64,000 nt of DNA from Wyeomyia smithii (lineage: Eukaryota; Arthropoda; Insecta; Diptera; Culicidae). Where the stretch lies: positions 229,371,916-229,435,915 of the forward strand of contig NC_073695.1 of the NCBI RefSeq assembly GCF_029784165.1. Direction: 5' to 3'. The notes under the pieces were generated by a model. The model had not been told where the DNA came from. It did no database searches and was given only the letters and a program-made list of their open reading frames with translations. A program made the translations under genes and the position numbers. Positions 49,299 through 59,350 of the stretch are shown in pieces (the first letter of the stretch is position 1; each line of letters starts with the position of its first letter).

Positions 49299-50522
49299 GG
49301 GTCATTCCACACGAAGTGATCACGGAAAAAAATAAACTTGGATACGACCATCACGGATTTGGCTCAAAGCTGGGGGAATTGTTCATCTAGGTTCACTATG
49401 AAAAAATCCCAATTTTGGTGTCGATTGGAATACCTCCCGCTCTGTGGAACCCCCCTCTTTGTGACAAAGTCAGGCAATTTTTGTACAAAATTCCGTTTTT
49501 CTTTTTCTTACAATTCATAGATGTAGGACGTCCGCAAAATACTGATCGTGTTCCTTGGAAAATTTCACGTAAGAAACAACTATCATCCCGAGGTAATATG
49601 AGCCAATCTCGAGATATAACATATTTTCGAAAACAGTTGTAAATTTCGTAATTAATTTATTTTGTAGTTTATAGCCGTAAGACACCCGAAAAATAGTGAT
49701 GAGTGAATTTTGAAGAAAATGGTTTTGAACTTTGTAATTAGTTTTTCGTAAAAATGCTATATCTCGAGATTGGCTTATAAAACCACGGGGTGATAAGTGT
49801 TTCTCACGTAAAATTTTCCGAGAAACACGATGAAACCTTCAAATTTAAAATAAACTCAGCTACATTTGCCGAAAAATGCAAATTTAGTTTTGAAATACAA
49901 ACATAATCTATCTGGCAACACTTCCGGTCAAAAATAATATTTTTTCTGGGTTCCTTGGTTTATTTTCTTCAAAACTCACTCATCACTATTTTTTGAGTGT
50001 CTTACGGCTATAAACTATGAAATTAATTAATTACGAAATTAACAACTATTTTCGTAAAAATGTTATATCTCGAGATTGGCTCATATTACCTCGGGATGAT
50101 AGTTGTTTCTTACGTGAAATTATCTAAGGAACACGATGAAATTATCAAATTTAAAATAAAAATGGCTGCATTTGCCGAAAAATGTGAATTTAGTTTTCAA
50201 ATACAAAAATAATCTATCCGGCAACACTTCCAGTCAAAAATTATATTTTTTGGATTCCTTGGTTTATTTTCTTTAAAAATCATCTATCAGTATTTTGCGG
50301 ACGTCCTACATCTATGAATTGTAAGAAAAAGAAAAACGGAATTTTGAACAAAAATTGCCTGACTGTCACAAAGAGGGGGGTTCCACAGAGCGGGAGGTAT
50401 TCCAATCGACACCAAAATTGGGATTTTTTCATAGTGAACCTAGATGAACAATTCCCCCAGCTTTGAGCCAAATCCGTGATGGTCGTGTCCAAGTGGCATG
50501 TACACTTCGTATGGAATGACCC
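49299..50522. mobile_element. 1.22-kb foldback element
   Basis: Nearly the whole length is an inverted repeat centred near 49.9 kb. The ends are GGGTCATTCCACACGAAGTG and CACTTCGTATGGAATGACCC, flanked by ATAA at 49295-49298 and 50523-50526. The outer arms share ATCACGGATTTGGCTCAAAG.. over about 230 bp almost without change. The inner arms (ATATCTCGAGATTGGCT) also pair. ORFs 49338-49520 plus and 50280-50531 minus are the same sequence read in both arms. No transposase. Confidence 0.88.
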
Positions 50523-51559
50523 ATAATGCAAGTTGTTTTATTGTTGTAAAAGCTTGATAATAAATTATTTTATTTAGTCTTGATGCATTATCATGTAGAA
50601 GTAGTAAAAATAGCCAAAATATGGACTAACCCACAATTGTGCACTGCAAAATGTTACATTACTACAATTATGGGTCACTTCACTTCTTGCACCGAGCAGA
50701 ATTATAGTTTTTAGTGACATTTTCAACTTTAAATTATTTTAATCGTATAAATGAGGTTACAAGTGAGTTACAAATAATACCACTGCTAATGAAAATTATT
50801 CAGTTTCGTGGGAATACACGTACTTCGTTTTGGTAGTGTTTATCGTGAGTTCAATTTTCGCCACTTCCGCTACACGCAAAAGTTCAAGCTTTAATCATCC
50901 AATGAGTCCTTTCAATTCGCACAGAATTTGCTCTGACTTCGCACAATCAATGCGTGAAACGCATAATGCAAAAGTTGTACAAGGAATACATTGACAGAGA
51001 TCAAAATCAGAATATGTATCATATACACAAAAATCGTAATGTCTCGGTAAACTTCGGCTTCGGGCGAACGATCAGTTTCGAGGCGCTCAAAAAACCGTTC
51101 TTTACTTTCGCGAGCCGGTGTATCAACGGCTCGTGCATCCCTAAAAATCGTCAGCAACCGAAACAGCCAATAGCGAGCCTTGTTGCCGCGGAAGTTATTG
51201 ACGCTGGTGCCAGTAACGTAGAACCGAATGCATGTGAATGAAACCAGAGTCATAATTAAATGCAAAATGTTTTGGACTAATCTCATGTTTTTGTTTATTG
51301 TTAATGATTGAATGATGTTTTCAAATGACTTGATTTATGAAAGTGAATCGATCAGACAATAATTTCTTCAATGGAGTCAGTACCCAACTTATCAGTATTG
51401 ATTGCTGGTTGCACTGTTTTAACGATGCCAACCTTCTGAACAACGGCTGATGCTTCATAAGTGTAGTGATTTGGAGCTGCGCAATACATTCAAAATACGC
51501 TAGAACATCAGATGCGTTATGCTCAACGCACATGCGTTGTGCTGGTTCCAATTTTAATC
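50523..51559. other. No certain gene; one unexplained minus-strand frame
   Basis: The frame 50912-51286 (minus, 124 codons) has two hydrophobic stretches (IMTLVSFTCIRFYV and ITIFVYMIHILILISVNVFLV) separated by a charged, Arg/Glu-rich segment. I recognise no family, and no splice or promoter signals support it. It is opposite in sense to mastermind and inside its intron. Probably chance. Confidence 0.3.
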
Positions 51560-51840
51560 AGTAAATTTCGCTCATAAATGATGTGGTTACGCACACTCCA
51601 ACTTTTGCGTGTACGATTAACACCAATGATTTGGATGTCATCCGCGAAATCTAGAAGCATGTCAATCTTTGTGATAATGGAGTCGCTTCAATCTGCTCTC
51701 CTCCGCTTGATGTGGAACCGTCGAAAGTCGCACGTACCAGTAATTAAATTGGGAAACCATATTCAAGCACATTCTGATACAGCTCATTGCGTTTCATTGA
51801 ATCGCACACCGTATTGAAGTCTAAAAAGATTACAGTGACG
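51560..51840 (-). pseudogene. RTE-clade reverse transcriptase relic with FADD loop
   Basis: The minus strand shows SMKRNELYQNVLEYGFPI (about 51745-51800), then a stop and a frame change, then MLLDFADDIQIIGVNR (about 51613-51660). FADDI at 51634-51648 is the RT catalytic loop. The segment between motifs B and C is deleted. The plus frame 51578-51817 is its shadow. Confidence 0.7.
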
Positions 51841-51955
51841 AACCAGCCTGGGACTAAAAGCCACCTTAGTAAAGCAACAAAAAAAGAAGTCTATAAACAG
51901 ATGCTGTGTCTGTAAGTTGTGTTAACGAATCTTGTCGAATATCTGTCACACTGCA

Positions 51956-52642
51956 CAATAGTCCAGAAACCAAATTTAGGGGGAAATTTGGGTCTAGAGC
52001 TCTATAGCAACATTTTAGAGAAAAACTTTCTTCTACAAAGTTACATATGATAAAGCGCTTATTGAAAAATTATCAAAAATTAGAGTGACCAACATTTTCG
52101 ATGCAATCAAGTATCTAACTTTTTTATCTCTGCAGATAGAAGAAAAATTTGTTCTACAATGTTATAGCTCCATTTATTTTGAGTAACTTTGTAAAAAAAA
52201 ATTTCTCTATCTTTGAAAACAACCGATTTATATTGAAAAAACACTTTTTGCGCTCTAACTTTTTTATTTCAAGTTTCATCTCAAAACTGTCTTTGAACGA
52301 CTTTTATAGCTTTTTAAGAGAAACAATTTGCAATGCTGACATCGTAAATATCGCAATTTTACTCACAGTTATTTATATTTATCATAAAAAAATATGCGTT
52401 TTTCATTTGTATGTCATTCTTTTTGTGGCTAACATAAAAAATATCTTTTGGTCTCATTTTGAAGGGCATACTTGACTCTATAAATGGAGGAATTTTTGAA
52501 AAAATGTTATTTTTTAAATTTGAGTAAATTCAATTTAAAAACAAGACGAAAATTTCAATAATTTTATACATTATGCATAAAAATGCACCCAGATTTATTT
52601 CTAGACCCAAATTTCCCCCTAAATTTGGTTCCTGGACCATTG
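51956..52642. mobile_element. TIR element A of a palindromic pair
   Basis: Ends CAATAGTCCAGAAACCAAAT and ATTTGGTTCCTGGACCATTG are inverted copies extending over about 45 bp (to GGGAAATTTGGGTCTAGA). TGCA precedes it at 51952-51955. The 687-bp body is AT-rich with no transposase. It is related along most of its length to element B, which begins 2 bp later. Confidence 0.8.
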
Positions 52643-52644
52643 TG

Positions 52645-53925
52645 CAATGGTTTAGAAACAAAAATTAGGGAGAAATTTGGGTCTAGAGCTCTATAGCAAT
52701 ATTTAAGAGAAAAACTTTCTTCTACAAAGTTGTTACATATGCTAAAGCGCTTATAGAAAAATTATCAAAAATTAGGGTGACCAAAATTTTCGATGAAGTT
52801 AAGTATCTAACTTTTTTATCTTTGAAGATAGAAGAAAAAGTTGTTCTACAATGTTATAGCTCCGTTAATTTTAAGTGACTTTGTAAAAACAAGTTTTCCT
52901 CTATCTTTGAAAACATCCGATTTATATAGAAAAAAACACATTTTGCGCTCTAACTTTTATCAATTTAACTTTTATCTTGAAAAAGTTTTTGAATGACTTT
53001 AGGGATTTTCATCGTGACATCGTGAATATGTCAATTCTACTCAGAGTTATTAATGTTTTTCATCAAAGAATATGCGTTTTTCTTTGATTTGTCATTCTTT
53101 TTGAGGCAAACATAAAAATATAATATATATAAAAATATCTTTTGGTTTCAATTTGAAGGGAACAATTGACTCTATAAATGGAGAAATTTTGAAAAATACG
53201 TTTTTTTTTTAATTTGAGTAAATTCAATTTAAAAACATGAGAAAAAATTCAATATTTTCATGCATAATATGCATATAGAAGCAAACAGGTTTATTTTTTT
53301 GGTATTTTTTCTTAAAACTAGAAGTAATTACCTTTAATTGGATCCTAAAAGATCGAAAATCAATCAATTGGTGCAGAAGTTATGAATTTTCGAAAATAAA
53401 ATACATCGAACACAGCCGTTTGACCATTGATATTTTTTATGTTTGCCCCAAAAAAATGACAAATCAAAGAAAAACGCATATTTTTTTTATGAAACATCAA
53501 TAACTCTGAGTAGAATTGAGATATTCACGATGTCAGCATTGCAGACTGATTCTCTCAAAAAGCCCTAAAAGTCGTTCAAAAACAGTTTCAAGATAAAAAT
53601 GAAAATTGAAAAGTTAGAGCGCAAAACGTGTTTTTTTTTCTTTATAAATCGGATGTTTTCAAAGATAGAGGAAAACTTGTTTTTACAAAGTCACTTAAAA
53701 TTAACGGAGCTATAACATTGTAGAACAACTTTTTCTTCTATCTTCAAAGATAAAAAAGGTTAGATACTTAACTTTATCGAAAATTTTGGTCACCTTAATT
53801 TTTGATAATTTTTCTATAAGCGCTTTATCATATGTAACAACTTTGTAGAAGAAAGTTTTTCTCTAAAATATTGCTATAGAGCTTTAGGCTCGAATCTCCC
53901 CTTAATTTTTGTTTCTGGACCATTG
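52645..53925. mobile_element. TIR/foldback element B, long inverted arms
   Basis: Begins CAATGGTTTAGAAACAAAAA and ends TTTTTGTTTCTGGACCATTG (53925), followed by TGCA (53926-53929). Arms of about 500 bp are inverted copies (TTGTAGAAGAAAGTTTTTCTCT, AGAACAACTTTTTCTTCTATC and more). The left arm is also a direct copy of element A. The element makes a hairpin of some 1.28 kb. Non-coding. Confidence 0.82.
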
Positions 53926-53985
53926 TGCACTGCTCGGATCCGCATAGCATCCTAGATTAGTACTTAAGTACATTACTAGGATAAT

Positions 53986-54020
53986 TTGCCGTGTCAAATA
54001 AATGTTGTGTGAAAAAAAAA
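53986..54020 (+). mobile_element. 35-bp poly-A retro-insertion
   Basis: A perfect 14-bp target duplication ATTACTAGGATAAT (53972-53985 and 54021-54034) brackets only 35 bp: a short body with an AATAAA-type polyadenylation signal (within GTCAAATAAATG) and nine terminal A. This is the 3' end of some polyadenylated RNA, LINE or mRNA, inserted by target-primed reverse transcription and truncated almost completely. Confidence 0.85.
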
Positions 54021-54034
54021 ATTACTAGGATAAT

Positions 54035-55695
54035 GAAGACGATATGTGATTAATTGTTTTGGTTATGAAAAAAATATAACTCAAAATGTCAACTCTTTCT
54101 GAAATTCGTACTGCGGAATTTCATTCACATCAATGCTGGTACACTGCTGATATGTTTTCTGCTTTCAAGCCGTTAGGGCATCACAAATGAACTCTTCAGT
54201 ATAAAAGATAACCTATCAAACCGTATGCGTCAGTAGGCAGATGACAAATGACAGCAGTCGCACTACGGAAGTGATTTTATATCATTTTCACGGGGAGCTT
54301 CGTAGCCGCAATGTTACAGTGTCCGCTTTGATAAGTGGGTGGCCGTTGTTTCGAATCTTAGTAGAATCTTAGGACTAAGACTTAAGCATGGATTTATTCT
54401 CAAGCTCCCCATCAACCCCATCAATCCTTCATGCTGAGTTTTACAAAGCCTCGACAAATATTTTTTGACAAAAATAGATCCTTCTTACAATAAAACTGGT
54501 CAGAGGGCCATTCAGTTGAACCCTCTCCAAGGAATTGCGATTGGCGATTATATTGACTGGAGGCAACGAGGCTCGGAATCGTAAGCGTGAAAAGGAAGCA
54601 CACCTTGTGTGAATTATAACTATCATGTTACTTACTCTTAGTAGTGCTTTGCTAATAATAATAGTGCGGAATACAGCAAACACCAGAGCGATGTTTCTTG
54701 TCGCAGTGATGAGTCCATACAGAAAAAAAATGTGAAAAAATTTCACAGTCAAGCTACTGCAACTGAGTGCTTTAATGGTTCGCATGACAGTTATTCGTTG
54801 CACAACCGGTATTTACACCAAAAGTTTTGCTAGGATGTGAGACCAATTAGTATTAATGAAATTGTGTTAATATTTATCACACTCGTTATCAAGAACTTGT
54901 ACATTTGAGCTATTATTTGATTATACTACTGCGAGAAACCAATAAGCATTTTAATTTTCCCTTTTCTACGTTACCCGTATAACACGTAGTTTCATCTAAC
55001 AAAATCAAACCAAAATAGGTTTAATTTGAATTGAAAACCTTCAAAGCTTAAAGACACCACAGGCCCAAGATTAAATGGTCACATGTTTTCACCGAGCGTA
55101 AGTTGCTTTCTCCTCCACAACACGACGAGACGGCCGCAGCGGCACGCGGAAGCATCAACAGAGAGCGGCAGCGGATAACGCAACAGAGCACGGCAAGCGT
55201 TTGCTTTTAGGTTAATAGATTTCCGCCCGATGGCATGTCATCCTGGGCTGGCGCTAGACAATGTTGAAGCTTCTTGGTGGTGGAGAGTCCTGTTGAGACT
55301 GTTTTTTTTTGTGGGGGTGGGGCGGGGGGTAGGTGCTGATATTGAACTGGTAAAATGTGGACTCGCTCATTGGAGGCGGCTTGGCGAGTGTAGATTAGCA
55401 GCAAGGATGGGGGTGCTCGAGCAAAGCAGAGTTACATGTGGTTTTGATGGTAGTCATAAAATGGATACAGGAAAGCGGAAATCCACTGTCGAGAGCTGCT
55501 TTTCTTCCTCTGGTACGGAATCTCTACTTTGGGTGTCAATGGAAAGTGTATGTGTAAAATCTGTATGTATTGTCATGAGTTTTCTGTCGCTTCAAATGGT
55601 GATGAAAATGTTCATGCCCAAATGAGAATAATCGTAGCTAACTTATTTCTACCAGCAAACAGTGTATGCATATCTCTATTTTATCTCTTCTCCAG
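54035..55695. other. Intron DNA, no exon seen
   Basis: AT-rich to 55.1 kb, then a GC-richer patch (55.1-55.5 kb) with a G-rich run near 55310. The frames 54441-54803 minus and 55230-55625 plus have no recognisable domain. The last 20 bp form a strong pyrimidine tract and AG for the next exon. Confidence 0.5.
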
Positions 55696-56640
55696 GTTCC
55701 ACGCTGGAATCCCAGTACACCGTGTCCCAGTCGCAGACGATCAACTTCACCCAGCAAGCACTGCGGCAACGACAGCAACAGCAAGGAAATGTTCCCGGAG
55801 GTCTATCCGGTCAGGGTCAGCCAGGCTCGCAGCAACAATCCGGTCCCAATGGACCCGGTGTTCCTAACCCGCAAGGCCAGCAGCAGCAACAACAAGGACC
55901 ACAACCCGGTGTACCAAATTCTGGCATTTCTGCCGGTGGAATGCCCCATGGAGGTCCCATGGGTGGTGGCGCTGGTCCGATGGGGCAGAATCCGAATGCT
56001 CCCCTCGGAATGGGCGGCATGGGAATGGGTCCTAACGGTGGTCTTAGCGGTCTGAGCTCGATGGTGTCTAATTCGATGGGTGGTCCGGGACAAATGATGC
56101 ATAACAGTATGGGACCAGGAGGTCCTGCCAGTGCGATGGGAATGCGCTACATGCAGCAACAGCAAATGATTCGGGCGCAAGCTATGCAGCAGCAGATGGC
56201 CGTTGGAGGCAGGCCTCCGCCTCCGGATTACAAAGCGACGCAGCAGGGTGGTAATCCGAACGCGGCAATGTTAGCAGCACAGCAACAACAAATACTGCAT
56301 GCTTCCAGTGGCCGATTTCCGGCGATGCGAAGAATCACACAACAACCGATCCCACCTTCGGGCCCAATGATGAGGGTGCAGCATGCAGCTTACATGCAAC
56401 AGCATGGTCACGGAGGTCCACGAGGTCTCGGAGGATTTGGACCTGGTGCTGGAGGAGCAGGTGGACCAGTTGGTATGGGAGGAGCGGGTGCTGTTCAGAG
56501 ACCTCCTAACGTACAAGTTGGTCCGGAAGGTATGCCAATGGGTTCCCAACAAGCCGAATGGAGACACATGATTATGTCTCAGCAGCAGAGTATGAGCTTT
56601 GCTGGAAGTGGCGGCAATATGCGAGGAGCTTTCGGAGGTG
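55696..56640 (+). CDS. mam: Mastermind-like co-activator, large Gln/Gly/Met/Pro-rich exon
   Basis: Acceptor CTTCTCCAG|GTTCC; donor GGTG|GTAAGT after 56640. It encodes 315 residues: QYTVSQSQTINFTQQALRQR, Gln/Gly/Pro low complexity, MGMRYMQQQQMIRAQAMQQQ, GGRPPPPDYKATQQ, then RRITQQPIPPSGPMMRVQHA, PPNVQVGPEGMPMGSQQ and EWRHMIMSQQQSMSF. This pattern, especially the PPPPDYK and TQQPIPPSGPMM blocks, matches my memory of insect mastermind, the scaffold that binds the Notch intracellular domain with Su(H) and recruits p300/CBP in the nucleus. There is no catalytic domain. Another Gln-rich co-activator such as legless/BCL9 is the main alternative. Reading into the intron adds only 14 residues before a stop. 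Confidence 0.8.
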
Positions 56641-56698
56641 GTAAGTTGGTGATGGTAATTTGCAGTAATAAGTGTGGCTAATGATGTTTAAATTTTAG
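56641..56698 (+). other. mam: 58-bp intron in mastermind
   Basis: GTAAGT at the start and TTAAATTTTAG at the end. The length is typical of the small-intron class of flies and mosquitoes. Removal keeps the frame: GG + G|GC + PGGAGNPLVMS. Confidence 0.85.
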
Positions 56699-57381
56699 GC
56701 CCTGGAGGTGCAGGAAATCCGCTGGTCATGTCGAACGGTGGCCCTGGTGGCCGAATGGACCCAACGGCTGGCCCAGGTGGTCCCGGAGGAAGTATGACCC
56801 AGTTGCAGATGCAACAGCAAGCATTGATGCGTCAGCAGCAACAGCAGCAGCAAAGCTTGAGCATGTATCAGCAAAGCCAAATGGGCGGCGGTGGGGGCAT
56901 GAGTCAAAACCCAATGCAGCAGATGAACATGATGCAGCAGCAGAGCATGATGAGCCAAATGCAAATGAGCCAAATCCACATGAGCCAAACGCAGTCGATG
57001 GCCATCCAGCAGCAGCAGCAGGCAAACCAGCAGCAACAATCTGTGATGAATTCGTTCAACAATCCTGGCATCGGTCCTGGTGGAGGACCAGGTCCCGGTG
57101 GTGGGGGTAACGCAAATGGAAACGGTAGCAACAGTAATAACAATAGCAACAACGGTAATAGCAATCCGAACAATAGCAACAACAGCCAGAACAACGGCGG
57201 TCCAAATGGACCCAACAACAACAACAATAGCACCGGCAGCAACTCATCTGTCATGCCAAACACAGACTTCAGCCTGGAGTTCCTCGAAAACCTACCGGTG
57301 GGCGATCCGAGCCAGTTTAACGCCCAGGATCTGCTCAGCTCACTGGACAATGATAATTTTAACATTCAGGACATCCTGTAG
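56699..57381 (+). CDS. mam: Mastermind-like co-activator, last coding exon
   Basis: Continues with GPGGAGNPLVMSNGGPGGRM, long Gln/Met repeats (QQSMMSQMQMSQIHMSQTQS), an Asn/Ser-rich stretch, and a non-repetitive acidic-hydrophobic C-terminus: NTDFSLEFLENLPVG, then FNAQDLLSSLDNDNFNIQDI and a final Leu before TAG (57379-57381). The C-terminus, with spaced Leu/Phe and Asp, looks like a transactivation or co-factor-binding helix region and is the best conserved-looking part. The three exons total 657 codons, about the C-terminal 40% of a mastermind of fly size (stated from memory). Frames on the minus strand are repeat shadows. Confidence 0.8.
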
Positions 57382-59350
57382 ATGTGTAAAGTTCCGTTCA
57401 ACTGCATTTAGTGCCGATTGAAAACAACAAGCTAAGACGGAAGGCCTGTAAGGCTCGTTTCCAATGCCTCTCACTACACACTGGTGCGTTGTGAAGCCAA
57501 GCTTACATGCAAGCACGGAAAACAATTGCGGCAGAAAAAAGTGGTTATTTATTGAAACTAATAACAGCACAAATCAACATTTATAACAAAAAAAAAAACA
57601 AGTAGCCGATCCGTTTGATTGGTGGTTAGGCTACTACAATTCTGTAAATAGCAAATAATTTTTTGTGCTGTTGGTACACACTGCTTTCGTTAAAGCCTCT
57701 AGCGGTTAGTTTTCTCTTTTACCAATAGATATACAAAGCAGAATATACCCTCTAGTATTTAAGGGCAACACATTTTTTTGTTGTACGTTACTATTAATTT
57801 ATTACAAAGAGACAAGAAAAAAATTATTGAAAATCATGTAAAAATATACCCCCTAAGAAGCGTTGTCGAACTGAAAACAGTAAAAACTCTCTCTAACTGC
57901 TAGGTTGTTAGTTAAGTAGCGCAAGAACAAAACGTCTATCGCGCGTCAGGCAACATTCCTTACTATGAATTGACAGCACGCCATTTATACGTGCGTGCAG
58001 AAAAATGCCATTTATTTCCGTTTTTTTCTAATTTTTTGGATTAACGCTTGCAAATCTCAGCGTGGCCTACTGTGATACCGATAAGCCACAGCAGACTCGT
58101 GCAATGCTATAGTGCCCACACACACACACCTACCCCTAAATGTAAAGGTGGGGGCGCCCTAGCAAACAATTCTAAAGCGGACGGAAAAGTCTACGAAACG
58201 GTAGTGGAAAATTTTGACTGTAGCAAAGATAGAAAATCATGTATACAACAATGGAACAACAACAAGAAAAACAAAACGTTTAATTTTACTGACTAAATGA
58301 GAAACGAAACTATAGGTGAATAAGCGCCCGGGAACGGGCGGGTTAGGGAAAAGTAAATCTTACCGTAAAAATCTTACTAAATCCAAAAAAAAACAATGCG
58401 TAGCGTTAAATCAGACTAACAAACACATGCTATTTAATACATCGTATATGCGAAGGCGTAAATAGTGCGACCTAAAATTCTCCATCAATTGAAAAATGCT
58501 GGGGAGCAAAAGTGGTGGTTTTCAAAAGGGCATTTTAGATTTTTCGTTCCAATTGTTTATTGTTATTGTTTAGTGTTGAGTGTTGGTACCATGAACTTTG
58601 AGCAATTTGATTGCGTTTTATTTTCTTGGAGAATAATGTACAAATTTGTGACAGACAAAAATTTGCTGCAACTAAAACTTTATATTTTTAGAAGAAAAAA
58701 TAACCTGAAATGATGGTTTTTCAATTCAATTTTCAATCTTCAAGAGTAAGAATGAATGTCATAAATACATAGTGACTACGATATTTTGATACAACGCTGA
58801 ACACGACATGATTAGCAAAGAGAAGGTAGAATTTCAACACTATTTTATTTTTTCATAAACAAATAATATGAACTTTAGTTAGATTATGTAGTTTTTTTTT
58901 AGCGCTCAAACAAAACATCTTTCGTGCACTAACAGCTTTTGGAAATAGGAAACTATTTGTTAGGTACTTACCAATCAATTCTGATAGTTTCTCTTCATGA
59001 AATGTTTTTCCTGAAATTCAAAAAAATTTCAAAACAATCAAAAAAATTTCAGTAAGATACGGGAAATTATATTCGAAGTAATTGGAAATATTCTAACATT
59101 TGCTATTACCAGTAAAATTGAAGCACTACATTGATTTCATACTCTAAATCAACAGCGTCCTAACTTTTGATTTCAGTGATATACTTTATTAGGAAAAGTC
59201 TTTGTATTTTATTGTGCTTCTTTTGACGATTTAGTGACCAATCACCTAGGAGTGGTATAATAATTTTTTTAAGACAGTGAGATAGACAGACAGTGTCTTC
59301 GAGAAAGTTGTGACAGATGCTCTAGTGAATAAATAATTTTTTATTTATTC
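57382..59350 (+). other. mam: Probable mastermind 3' UTR
   Basis: AT-rich, without coding frames. By my reading the first canonical AATAAA after the stop is at 59328-59333. Further candidates lie downstream (about 61670), so the UTR may extend to 61.7 kb. No splice signals needed. The end is uncertain without transcript data. Confidence 0.5.
57643..57650 (+). promoter_or_regulatory. Pumilio response element in 3' UTR
   Basis: TGTAAATA matches the UGUANAUA consensus bound by Pumilio/PUF repressors, 262 bp after the stop codon. A single 8-mer can occur by chance in AT-rich DNA. Confidence 0.35.

Larger units (their letters stand above)
44732..55695 (+). other. mam: Large mastermind intron (10,964 bp)
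   Basis: Starts GTAAGA and ends CTCTTCTCCAG. It contains unassigned AT-rich DNA (44.7-47.6 kb), RTE relics, palindromic elements at 49.3-53.9 kb and a micro-insertion at 53986. Frames such as 55230-55625 are not supported as exons: they have no acceptor/donor pair and no family resemblance. Joining the flanking exons across it keeps the frame and gives a continuous QGSTLESQYTVSQSQTINF. Confidence 0.7.

Noticed and set aside
50912..51286. 124-codon minus-strand ORF with two hydrophobic segments
   Set aside because: No family resemblance or expression signals; a chance frame is more likely. Kept only as a note.
55230..55625. 131-codon plus-strand ORF just before the large mastermind exon
   Set aside because: No recognisable domain, no splice pair, and it lies in the intron between two in-phase exons.
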